Origin: Alphaproteobacteria bacterium
GTDB lineage: Bacteria; Bacteroidota; Bacteroidia; Bacteroidales; FEN-979
Direction of reading: 5' to 3'
DNA length: 64,000 bases
Assembly (NCBI GenBank): GCA_009928665.1
Contig: SACF01000008.1
Coordinates: 1-64,000 of the forward strand
This document shows positions 9,972-17,526 of the stretch, in pieces; the stretch's first letter is position 1, and each line of letters opens with the position of its first letter. The notes beneath the pieces were generated by a model, which saw only the letters and a program-made list of their open reading frames with translations, was not told where the DNA came from and did not search any database. A program made the position numbers and the translations under genes.

Positions 9972-11294
9972 TTATGATTTTTTATTTACTACTGCGTATT
10001 GAAAGCGAATTAAGGTTAAAAAGTAAGGTACATTATCGACTGGCATCGTGTGGATGATTTCAGCAATTTCGGCCAATTGATCGATTTCAGGACTTCCTTT
10101 GACAATATCAATTAATGACTCAATAAACTGCTTTTTATTCACCGATGCCAATAGATTAGATACCTCTTGGCTTTTTACCTTTTTTGCATTTTTATCGCTC
10201 AAGGAGTAAGCGTTGAGGGTAGTCGCAATCTTTTGCGCCTTGTCCCATAATTGTTCATTGTTCAACATAGCTAATAACCATATTTGATAAGTGTTAAAAT
10301 TGATTGTTTTTTCTTCATCGGCAGGATTGTATTTTGGAACGACTCCTTTGTACATGCAGTCCCGGAACCCTTTTGGCTCGAGTGCATTTACACCAATTGC
10401 TCCCATTTGGCATGCTTTGGTAAAGCCTATTGCTGTTCCAAATAATTGCTCAATTTGTTCGCTTTTGGTTGTTCCAAAATACTTGTTGTAGAGTTCGTAA
10501 GGTTGTCGGATACGTGGTAAATCAAATGGAACAAAGCCCACTGTAATATTCATTTGTCCCAAACTATAAATGTACGCTGTTAACGTAGTTTCGGGATAAC
10601 TGCGTGCAATACCAATAAGGACTTTTGTCCACAATTGGGTATTTACCTCCATGCCTCCGTCTTTCATTGTCCCAAACGGATTAAATGATGCTGTTGGGTA
10701 TGCCGCATCATAGCTCAGTTTGTCGTAACGGTGCGCAATCCATTGCCCATTCCATGTGTTAATCTGATTCCCTCTTAGGCCGGGAGTGCTATTTAAGTAA
10801 TCGCGATAAACCTGCCATCCTTCGAACAAATCGAGTAAGATTTGTTTGTTACTAAAAAGAAGGGACAAGCCGTCTTTTCCACTTTGTACTCCAATGCCAA
10901 AACCACTACCTATCCAAGACAAATACATTTCTTCTTTTTTCAAAGGCAAATCCATATTGGTAATTTGTCCAGATGTGGGTGCCGAAAAATCTAAAGTAGG
11001 AAAACCAATTGCAATACTTGCATCTGCTGGCTTTGTTTCAATTTTTTCGATAGTTTTCTCAAATCGTTCTTTTCTTTTCTCAACCGTTTCATAAGGTATC
11101 TGTCCTGTCCGCATCTTATCCCAGCTTATTTTAGGATTTTCTAAAGGCGAATTTCCAGCAGACATCATGTACTTGTTGTGGTTAAAGAAAAGCTCGTAAT
11201 ACTTTTCAATGAAAAACTCTTTTGCAGAGTAGTTACTTTGATACTTTTCGTTGTAAGAATTCAGAAAGATTTTTCCAATGTTTGCTGCTATCAT
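9972..11294 (-). CDS. cas8: candidate Cascade large subunit (Cas8-like)
   Basis: A 440-residue protein between cas3 and cas7. I do not recognise a diagnostic motif: there is no clear zinc-binding cysteine set of the Cst1/Cas8b1 kind. A glycine-rich stretch (SWIGSGFGIGVQSGKDGLSL) and a Trp-rich INTWNGQWIAHRYD lie in the middle, and the C-terminal third is helical. A type I-B operon needs a large subunit and this is the only unassigned gene in the module, so the call is by elimination. The gene sits 12 bases from both neighbours, which supports co-translation. Confidence 0.6.
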   Translation of the reverse strand: MIAANIGKIFLNSYNEKYQSNYSAKEFFIEKYYELFFNHNKYMMSAGNSPLENPKISWDKMRTGQIPYETVEKRKERFEKTIEKIETKPADASIAIGFPTLDFSAPTSGQITNMDLPLKKEEMYLSWIGSGFGIGVQSGKDGLSLLFSNKQILLDLFEGWQVYRDYLNSTPGLRGNQINTWNGQWIAHRYDKLSYDAAYPTASFNPFGTMKDGGMEVNTQLWTKVLIGIARSYPETTLTAYIYSLGQMNITVGFVPFDLPRIRQPYELYNKYFGTTKSEQIEQLFGTAIGFTKACQMGAIGVNALEPKGFRDCMYKGVVPKYNPADEEKTINFNTYQIWLLAMLNNEQLWDKAQKIATTLNAYSLSDKNAKKVKSQEVSNLLASVNKKQFIESLIDIVKGSPEIDQLAEIAEIIHTMPVDNVPYFLTLIRFQYAVVNKKS

Positions 11295-11306
11295 ATCTGT
11301 TGTGCT

Positions 11307-13448
11307 TTATATAAAATGTAATGAAACATTGTAGAACTCGGGTTTGGCAAAATCAACCAGAAACCCTAAATCCTTATCGTATGCTTTTGATGGAATGACA
11401 AAGGGTTTTGAGCCGTTGGCCAGTTTGTCTAAGCCTCGATAGGCCACCGATCGGTACGAAACCGGAATTTCCATCTTTGCCTGCTCTTCATAGAACGAAG
11501 TATCGTATCGGTCTTTGTCTGCTTCGTCAATACAGGCAACCGAATCAATATCCAGCGTTTCCAAAAGTGCCGATTTCGAGTTGTGCCAAAGCTCCTTGAT
11601 CATCCATTTACCCTCTTTGAAAACGGCGTTCAAGTCGATGTTGACAAATTCGATAGAAGGATAAACAGAGTCAATCATTGTTTGCGCATCCCGTTCTTTC
11701 ATCAAGTTGCCATTGGGCAAAGCTTCATATGTTCTTTGCAATACTTCCAAACCATATGGTAAAGCATCAGTTTTTTCGGTGGGTGGAGCCAGCACGTAAA
11801 TGGGTTTGAAATGGCCAATGGTTTCGGTCGAACGTTTGCGGTTGATCCGCCCAAAGCGCTGAATCAACGCATCGATTGGGGCACACTCGGTCACCATCAG
11901 GTCAAAACTGATATCCAGGCTCACTTCAACCACTTGTGTTGAAACCACCAAACAAGCTTCGGTGCTGTTGTTGAAAATATTTCGCAGGTCAGATTCTAAT
12001 TGGCTTCGCACTCCTCGTTTGAACCGGCTATGCACCAACATTTTGTCAACATGAGGATACTTTTCAGCTAAATCATTAAATAGTGACTGAGCTCGTTTCA
12101 CTTGATTGCAAACCAACAGGATTTTTTTATTTTGCTTAATGGCTTCGTCAATAACGTTGTTCAACGATTCCATTGAACTGGCTTTGAAGATGATGTGCCT
12201 GTTAAATGTGTCTAAAACCTCATCGGGTAGTTTCACCTCGTAAATATTACTGGTACCTCCCAATATCTCAACCAATCGGTTGTACAAAACCGATGGCATG
12301 GTAGCCGTTCCGATATGAATGCGGCAACCAATATCGAAGAGTATTTCAACAATCTTTAAAACAATGGCTTGAGTTGTTTCGGAATATGTGTGGATTTCAT
12401 CAAGTATGATATCGCAGCCTTTGATGTCGGCAATCATGGCTTCATAGCCTTTTGTTCCAAATACCAACGAAGCCATTTGGTGCGGAGTTAGCACTTTAAC
12501 TGAAGCTCCAATGTGGCGCTGAAGTATCTTTTCTTCAACAGTTCCATTCTCCAACTTGATGCTTGAAGCCGCATGTAGCAAGCGAATATCGGCATCGGTG
12601 TTTTTCAAATCGGCTTTAATTCGTTCGTACATGGCGTTGATCGACGCTTGAAAAGGCAGGGTGTAAAATACACGCCCGTTGCAACGGCGAATCAGAAAGT
12701 CGGTTTTCCCGGCCCCAGTTGGAGCTGTAACCAAGGTGTGTTTGCGCTTATCATCAGTTGAAATCAACGATAAAGGATAGAGCTCACTTTTCCTGGAGTG
12801 GTAATAGCTCAAATCAGGTACAACAAATAGCTTTCGTTCCAATGGTTTAATGTAGTCGCTCATGGCGGAGGCCAGATGGTCGGCAGCAATCAAAACGCCT
12901 TTCCACTGGGAATAACCATACTTTTTTGATTGGCAATAATCAACCACTTCATAGAAACTCTCTTTGGCTTGATCAACAGAGATTGGGTTGGTTTCAATAT
13001 TGAAATGTTCCAGAATCGACAGGGCATCTTTGCTCCAAAAATCAAAACCGTCGATGTGCTTTTCGAAAACTTCAGGTTCATTTTCATCCAAATCGAGCAA
13101 GCCTTTTCCACCCGCATCCTTGTAAATTGATTTGTGGTGTGCCACAATCATGTCAATTACAGGATATTTCTCTTTCTTATTCAACAGTGAAATAAAAAAC
13201 AAGGAAGCCAATTCATGCCGGAATAAAAATCCAGGAGGACGTTGAAAGTTCTTATGCAATGTTCTTTGAAAAAGGGGACTCACCTTGCCAATATCGTGCA
13301 GGATAGCTCCTTTTCTTGCAATCGAGGTATCTAACCCAAGGTGCTGTGCTACTTTTTCGGCAAGCAGTGCAACTTCTGACAAATGCTGAAACAATGGAAC
13401 TTGTCCATTCTCTTCCCCTTTGGCTAATATGTGGTCGAAGTTTTTCAT
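11307..13448 (-). CDS. cas3: CRISPR-associated helicase-nuclease Cas3
   Basis: A 713-residue fusion of an N-terminal HD nuclease and a superfamily 2 helicase. HD ligands are visible: His22, His51-Asp52 (LHDIGKVSPLF), His78 and the His104-His105 pair. The helicase has Walker A TAPTGAGKT (241-249), a DEIH box (350-353) in place of DEAH, motif III GTATMPS, motif V STQVVEVSLDISFD and motif VI QRFGRINRK. Cas3 is recruited by Cascade to unwind and degrade target DNA. It overlaps the end of cas5 by one base. All motifs are intact. Confidence 0.96.
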   Translation of the reverse strand: MKNFDHILAKGEENGQVPLFQHLSEVALLAEKVAQHLGLDTSIARKGAILHDIGKVSPLFQRTLHKNFQRPPGFLFRHELASLFFISLLNKKEKYPVIDMIVAHHKSIYKDAGGKGLLDLDENEPEVFEKHIDGFDFWSKDALSILEHFNIETNPISVDQAKESFYEVVDYCQSKKYGYSQWKGVLIAADHLASAMSDYIKPLERKLFVVPDLSYYHSRKSELYPLSLISTDDKRKHTLVTAPTGAGKTDFLIRRCNGRVFYTLPFQASINAMYERIKADLKNTDADIRLLHAASSIKLENGTVEEKILQRHIGASVKVLTPHQMASLVFGTKGYEAMIADIKGCDIILDEIHTYSETTQAIVLKIVEILFDIGCRIHIGTATMPSVLYNRLVEILGGTSNIYEVKLPDEVLDTFNRHIIFKASSMESLNNVIDEAIKQNKKILLVCNQVKRAQSLFNDLAEKYPHVDKMLVHSRFKRGVRSQLESDLRNIFNNSTEACLVVSTQVVEVSLDISFDLMVTECAPIDALIQRFGRINRKRSTETIGHFKPIYVLAPPTEKTDALPYGLEVLQRTYEALPNGNLMKERDAQTMIDSVYPSIEFVNIDLNAVFKEGKWMIKELWHNSKSALLETLDIDSVACIDEADKDRYDTSFYEEQAKMEIPVSYRSVAYRGLDKLANGSKPFVIPSKAYDKDLGFLVDFAKPEFYNVSLHFI

Positions 13449-13993
13449 TACATACCACTAACGGGTTTGCCTGAAATTTCTAACCATCCATACATGGGCT
13501 TCGCTTCATCGAACCGATTGAAACCTACCAAAAACGATTTTTCACTTTCGCCAAAACGCATTTCAAATCCGGTTAATTGATCAAATTCCATGTCACTCAT
13601 TTGAATAATTTCCGGATCAGGAAAAAGCACATCCTCGTTTCTGCATAGACAAATGTGTTGCTTTACACTTTTAATGGCATCTTCCTCCTTTTCAAAAGCC
13701 AGAATCAGGATAGGGTCAATCATCACACCACGTTCAAGGATAGACTGATTGCGCACCATCATTTTAAGCTGGGTTTTCTTTTCCCAACCACGTGTTTGCG
13801 TTTGTTCTTGTTGTACACTGATTGATGAATAAGTCAACTTGTGCCGAACAATGGAATTAACTTCCAACTTTTGTCTTAATCCCTCAATTATTGATGGAGT
13901 CAGGAACTGCTGGCTAAATGTTTTTCCGTCCCTTACCGCTGTCCATGGTTTAATAAACCCGAATGGACCTGTATATTTTACTACATATAACAT
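13448..13993 (-). CDS. cas5: CRISPR-associated protein Cas5
   Basis: About 181 residues. The N-terminus (MLYVVKYTGPFGFIKPWTAV) and the FLTPSIIEGLRQKL stretch resemble the start of Cas5, which caps the 5' handle of the crRNA in Cascade. A longer frame opens with TTG at 14002, but the ATG at 13993 looks the more natural start. It lies between cas6 and cas3 in a gapless operon. At this length it is a compact Cas5. Identification is by pattern and context. Confidence 0.75.
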   Translation of the reverse strand: MLYVVKYTGPFGFIKPWTAVRDGKTFSQQFLTPSIIEGLRQKLEVNSIVRHKLTYSSISVQQEQTQTRGWEKKTQLKMMVRNQSILERGVMIDPILILAFEKEEDAIKSVKQHICLCRNEDVLFPDPEIIQMSDMEFDQLTGFEMRFGESEKSFLVGFNRFDEAKPMYGWLEISGKPVSGM

Positions 13994-14002
13994 ATCGGTC
14001 AA

Positions 14003-14659
14003 TTATTTAATAGCGCCAAAACCTATTCCTGTTGAATTTCCCAACCCTACATTCCAAGCAAATAGCTTGGTTTCAGGTTTCCCTTTTATTAAAACCGGAC
14101 ACCAATTTGCACGGTTTTCAACACCTTTATAATTAATTTTTTTTGTCGATGATCCACCTGCGCTTCTTAAAAAGGAAATCTCCAATGTATCATCAATCAT
14201 GCCCACTGCTTCCATTTTGGACTTTAATGTTTCCGTTAAAAACAAAGACGCCTTGGAATCGCTATACAATACATGCACGATATTGTTGTCTATCCTCCTT
14301 TTTATGAAGATAGGGCTTCCCGGATAGAAACACTCCTGGTTCGATAAATCAGGATCTTCCTGGATTATCAATTCAGCAACTGATAACCCTTCAAACATTG
14401 TCGAGTCTTTTTGTATTCCCCGAATCATTTTTTTTATCAACTCTGAATCAAATGCACTGAAAAAAAATGAACTTTCATTCTGAAAGGACAACCCATTTGT
14501 ACTGATTTTCCCTCCGGCTAACCTGGAGAATGAATAAAGTGCCAACTTGCCATGTGCTTCATTCAATCCTAACCATTTATGTATTGTTCCGACCAGAAGA
14601 TGTTGATGATCAAATGGTATAGACTGTTTGGTCGCTTTAATTTTTACATGTAATCTCAT
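14003..14659 (-). CDS. cas6: CRISPR RNA endonuclease Cas6
   Basis: A 218-residue protein with the RAMP pattern of Cas6: a first beta strand (MRLHVKIKATKQ), a helix with His20 and His27 (HLLVGTIHKWLG) that could supply the catalytic histidine, and the C-terminal glycine-rich loop WNVGLGNSTGIGFGAIK. Cas6 cuts the pre-crRNA within the repeat to leave the 8-base handle. Its ATG overlaps the stop of the preceding cas6 remnant (ATGA), so it may be translated by coupling to it. It appears full length. Confidence 0.88.
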   Translation of the reverse strand: MRLHVKIKATKQSIPFDHQHLLVGTIHKWLGLNEAHGKLALYSFSRLAGGKISTNGLSFQNESSFFFSAFDSELIKKMIRGIQKDSTMFEGLSVAELIIQEDPDLSNQECFYPGSPIFIKRRIDNNIVHVLYSDSKASLFLTETLKSKMEAVGMIDDTLEISFLRSAGGSSTKKINYKGVENRANWCPVLIKGKPETKLFAWNVGLGNSTGIGFGAIK

Positions 14660-14952
14660 ATGAATAATTTAGTAAAAGAAGATATAATATTATAAATCAA
14701 TTTACCAGAAAAAGTATTTAAATCAACAATGCTACCCCCGGCATAGCGGAACCAATCTGCCATTTTTTGCAAATTCAAGTTTATCCCAAACATTTGTCTT
14801 CTGTTTACGCTATATTCATGCAACCACCTCGAAAATTCCGGATTGCCATGATTCAATACCCTGTATATCCAGGCGCTCAGCTCGTACAGGTAGTTGAGCG
14901 GAAGAATGTTTTCGCTTGAATTTAACAGCTCGAGTTGTAGTTTAAATCGCAT
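14656..14952 (-). pseudogene. truncated second cas6
   Basis: A 98-residue frame starts like a Bacteroidota Cas6 of another branch: MRFKLQLELLNSSENILPLN, then YELSAWIYRVLNHGNPEFSRW and WLHEYSVNRRQ. It then contracts and ends at a TGA that overlaps the intact cas6 start. The second RAMP domain and glycine-rich loop are absent, so it cannot be a normal Cas6. It differs clearly in sequence from the intact copy, so it is a leftover of a different cas6, not a tandem duplicate. Translation may survive only to feed the next start. A short peptide with its own role cannot be excluded. Confidence 0.75.
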
Positions 14953-14971
14953 GATGACGCCCGGTTTTCAT
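14942..14971 (-). CDS. nine-codon upstream frame before the cas operon
   Basis: An ATG at 14971-14969 opens the frame MKTGRHHAI and stops at 14942, overlapping the start of the truncated cas6 in another frame. The only good ribosome binding site here, AGGAG at 14988-14984, lies 12 bases before this ATG and 31 before the cas6-remnant ATG. It may be a leader peptide, or the old cas6 start shifted by a one-base indel. Confidence 0.35.
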   Translation of the reverse strand: MKTGRHHAI

Positions 14972-15020
14972 AACAAAAAATTTCTCCTTAGTGATGTTAT
15001 TTTAATCATCCTGAATGTTG

Positions 15021-15055
15021 CAAAGTTCAGACCTGGTACTGACAGTTACTGTCAA
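15021..15055 (-). promoter_or_regulatory. candidate cas operon promoter and WYL operator
   Basis: A perfect palindrome TGACAGTTACTGTCA (15040-15054) lies in the 115-base gap between the WYL gene and the cas operon. On the minus strand GAACTTTG (15028-15021) resembles the -7 box with one mismatch, and TTG at 15055-15053 could be the -33 element, though 24 bases of spacing is long. The palindrome covers the -33 side, where a dimeric regulator would control the operon. The nearby WYL protein is the obvious candidate. Confidence 0.6.
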
Positions 15056-15067
15056 CCCTGATAATTT

Positions 15068-15967
15068 TCAGAAAATCTTTCCTTTGATCTTTTGATTCAA
15101 AGCTTTTTTGAGCTTGGCGGGAGTGATGATCCTGATGTCGCCGGGCAAGCCCATGATAAACCGTCCGATTCCTTCAAAACTGCTCACCCAGCCTTTAAAC
15201 TCAAAAATATTGTTCCCGCAGGCGCTGATGAATTCCTCGGCCATCGGGTACTCTTCCGTTAACAGGTTGGCCGCCCGCATCGTCATAAGCATCTTTACCC
15301 GGATCCTGTCGGGCCCGTGAATCCTGAAAACATCCATGGGCTCCGGTTGATGCCGGTCTTCAAATCTCCAATTCTGGGCTGTCATCCTCACCTCCATAAT
15401 GCGTGCAGTCTTGAACAGTTTGTTCAATCCCGATTCATGTTCATAACACCAGATATAACCATAATTCAAGGTAAATTCAAAGGGTTCCACCACGCGGTCG
15501 CTCACCGTCCCGCTGTTTGACGACTGATAACCATGCAGGATCACACACGTTTTGCTCTCAATGGCCCGGATCAAGCGAATCACTTTCTCCGAGTTCTCTC
15601 TTTTGACTACCGGATACGGAACGCCTTTCAGATCGTATAACGCATACAGTTTAGCGGCTAAATTCTGTTTGATTACGGTTTCGTCATCAAGGGCCAGGAT
15701 CGCCTTATTCAGGATCCATGACTCTTCAAGGGTAAAATGAAGGAGGTCGCCGATATCCTTCAGGTACGGACTATCCTTGTCGATTGAAACCAGTCCGTCG
15801 CGACGATTCACGATAAATCCTTCGTCGCTCAGGGTTTCCAGGTACCGGTACACCGAGCGTTCGGTGATTTCGAGTCTTTCGGCAATTTCATTCTTTGTGT
15901 ACCCGATGCCCGATGAAAGCATCATGATGAGGCGGAGCAGTCGCTCAAGCCTGGGTTGATCAGCCAT
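15068..15967 (-). CDS. WYL-domain transcription regulator
   Basis: A 299-residue regulator with an N-terminal winged helix-turn-helix (NEIAERLEITERSVYRYLETLSDEGF split across about residues 23-50) and a WYL fold in the second half (ILHGYQSSNSGTVSDRVVEP, then NYGYIWCYEHESG). WYL proteins bind ligands or nucleic acids and often control defence genes, including CRISPR loci. It lies immediately upstream of the cas operon on the same strand, with a 15-base palindrome in between. Function as the cas regulator is inferred from position. Confidence 0.85.
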   Translation of the reverse strand: MADQPRLERLLRLIMMLSSGIGYTKNEIAERLEITERSVYRYLETLSDEGFIVNRRDGLVSIDKDSPYLKDIGDLLHFTLEESWILNKAILALDDETVIKQNLAAKLYALYDLKGVPYPVVKRENSEKVIRLIRAIESKTCVILHGYQSSNSGTVSDRVVEPFEFTLNYGYIWCYEHESGLNKLFKTARIMEVRMTAQNWRFEDRHQPEPMDVFRIHGPDRIRVKMLMTMRAANLLTEEYPMAEEFISACGNNIFEFKGWVSSFEGIGRFIMGLPGDIRIITPAKLKKALNQKIKGKIF

Positions 15968-15977
15968 ATCACTGAGT

Positions 15978-16023
15978 TAAATGGGTTCAGACATGAATTG
16001 GATATGTAAAAATAACCCATTTA
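15978..16023. promoter_or_regulatory. 10-base inverted repeat upstream of the WYL gene
   Basis: TAAATGGGTT (15978-15987) is matched by AACCCATTTA (16014-16023), a perfect 10-base inverted repeat with a 26-base loop, starting 10 bases upstream of the WYL start. It could be an operator for autoregulation or a leader hairpin. It also lies downstream of the convergent-free glycosylase gene on the same strand. It does not resemble the palindrome at 15040. Confidence 0.4.
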
Positions 16024-16064
16024 TAGATGCCAAGTCCTTTTTTGAAATATTTTTCAGGGAATTG

Positions 16065-16691
16065 TTATACTGTATCTCCGTGAAATCGGAAAGAATTTTC
16101 TTGCGGCCGGATCCGGAACCGGTAGGGCAAAAGGGAATCGGGACCGGCATAATCGACCCCAATGCGGGGGCCGGTCAGAATGGCTGAGGGTCTGATTGCA
16201 ATGCCCCGGTCTTCGATCCATACAGCCTGAGAGGGGTTTTTGACAGAGTCGACCAGGTCGAGTCCGGAATGGGAATAATGAATTCCCAGCAGTTTCGCGA
16301 CTTTGCCGGGTCCGATGCCGGCATTCGCGCCAAGGGTGGTTTTCCCGGTACGTTTGCACATTTCTGCCACCCCTTCGGCGGGTATGATCCCGCGTATCAG
16401 GATGGCGTCGGGGATCTCCTCCAGGTTTGTGACCACGTTGAAAAGAGAATGCACCCCGTAACACAGGTAAACGTAAGCGGTTCCTCCCTGCCGGTACATG
16501 ATTTCGGTGCGGTCAGTACGCCGTCCGCCATAAGCATGCGATGCACGGTCGGTGATGCCTGCATAGGCTTCAGTTTCGCAGATCATGCCTGAAGAGAGAC
16601 GTCCAGCAAAGCGGGTTATGAGGTATTTGCCCAGGAGATCGCGGGCGATCCGGATCACATCGGAACGAAGGTAGAAGGAGCGGGGAAGCAT
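16065..16691 (-). CDS. 3-methyladenine DNA glycosylase, AAG/MPG family
   Basis: A 208-residue base-excision repair enzyme of the alkyladenine glycosylase family, which removes 3-methyladenine and related lesions. The family pattern is clear: ARDLLGKYLI, the ETEAYAGITDRASHAYGG segment with the catalytic Glu, and the VYLCYGVHSLFNVVT strand with the base-stacking Tyr. GPGKVAKLLGI and IAIRPSAILTGPRIGVDYAG complete the fold. Length is normal. It lies upstream of the WYL gene on the same strand without evident coupling. Confidence 0.93.
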   Translation of the reverse strand: MLPRSFYLRSDVIRIARDLLGKYLITRFAGRLSSGMICETEAYAGITDRASHAYGGRRTDRTEIMYRQGGTAYVYLCYGVHSLFNVVTNLEEIPDAILIRGIIPAEGVAEMCKRTGKTTLGANAGIGPGKVAKLLGIHYSHSGLDLVDSVKNPSQAVWIEDRGIAIRPSAILTGPRIGVDYAGPDSLLPYRFRIRPQENSFRFHGDTV

Positions 16692-16692
16692 T

Positions 16693-16738
16693 TCAATTTA
16701 CGATTGACATGATTTACGATTGAAAAATCACGATTCAG
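16693..16738. repeat. dispersed TTTACGATTGA repeat
   Basis: The gap between the glycosylase and the methyltransferase gene consists of TTTACGATTG units (about 16696-16705 and 16714-16723) and a TCACGATTC variant. Similar words occur at 6148-6166 and 32432-32461. They look like one family of short dispersed repeats. Confidence 0.6.
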
Positions 16739-16743
16739 AGGAA

Positions 16744-17526
16744 TTATTTTTTACAGTCGAAGCACGCGTAAGGGATAGTGACAAAAAATTCACCGGTTTC
16801 GGTGGCAATCTGATCTATTTTTTCCACAATCCTTTTGAATACCTTGTCTGCTGAAATTTCCGGAAGCAATGATTTCCAAGGGGGTAAGAAGGGCATCCGG
16901 ATGAGGTGGTGTTGAAGAAAGGCAGCTCCGCCGGCAAAGCGAAGTTTAAAGTCGCCGGTCGTGACCGACCGGATGGTCAACCCTGCCTTCTCGATCAGAT
17001 TTTCCAGGAATTCAACGGGCTTCCTTTTTTCAAGGATGTGGGCATGCATGTCGTGGATCGCGTCGTGCAAACCGAATTCTGACAGCGTCTCTTCAAAGAT
17101 CCTGTAGAATTCGATCATGGTTTGCGGCAGATTTACCGTAAGAATGACCCGGGCGCCTGTTTTCGATACCCGGTAACATTCCTGTAGTGTTTTTTCCTGA
17201 TCCTGAACGTTGTTGATGCCGTTATTTGCAACAATCAGGTCGAAAAAACCGTCGGGGAATGGCATTTCCTCGGCAACGCCCCGGATGATTCTCGCGTTGC
17301 CAATCTGCCATGCAGCGGCTTTTTGATGGATGATGTTCACCGCATCCTCAGCGGGATCGAGGCCATATACCTCTGAGGTATCACCCAGCCGTTCGGCAAT
17401 TTCGAGCATCGGGAATCCGTTACCGCTCCCGATATCAAGCACTTTCATGCCGCTTCTCACGGGCATGGTTTCGAGAATCATGAGTCCGAAAGGCGCGGAC
17501 CAGAGGGGGAGTTCATCGTTTATCAT
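16744..17526 (-). CDS. class I SAM-dependent methyltransferase
   Basis: About 260 residues with the Rossmann methyltransferase motifs: motif I VLDIGSGNGFPMLEIA, the acidic VYGLDPAE, and motif IV FDLIVANNGINN. The substrate is not evident. The start is taken as ATG 17526-17524, which overlaps the RecQ stop (ATGA); a GTG at 17532 is also in frame. This coupling puts it in an operon behind recQ. A C-terminal CFDC pair is present, of unknown meaning. Confidence 0.85.
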   Translation of the reverse strand: MINDELPLWSAPFGLMILETMPVRSGMKVLDIGSGNGFPMLEIAERLGDTSEVYGLDPAEDAVNIIHQKAAAWQIGNARIIRGVAEEMPFPDGFFDLIVANNGINNVQDQEKTLQECYRVSKTGARVILTVNLPQTMIEFYRIFEETLSEFGLHDAIHDMHAHILEKRKPVEFLENLIEKAGLTIRSVTTGDFKLRFAGGAAFLQHHLIRMPFLPPWKSLLPEISADKVFKRIVEKIDQIATETGEFFVTIPYACFDCKK

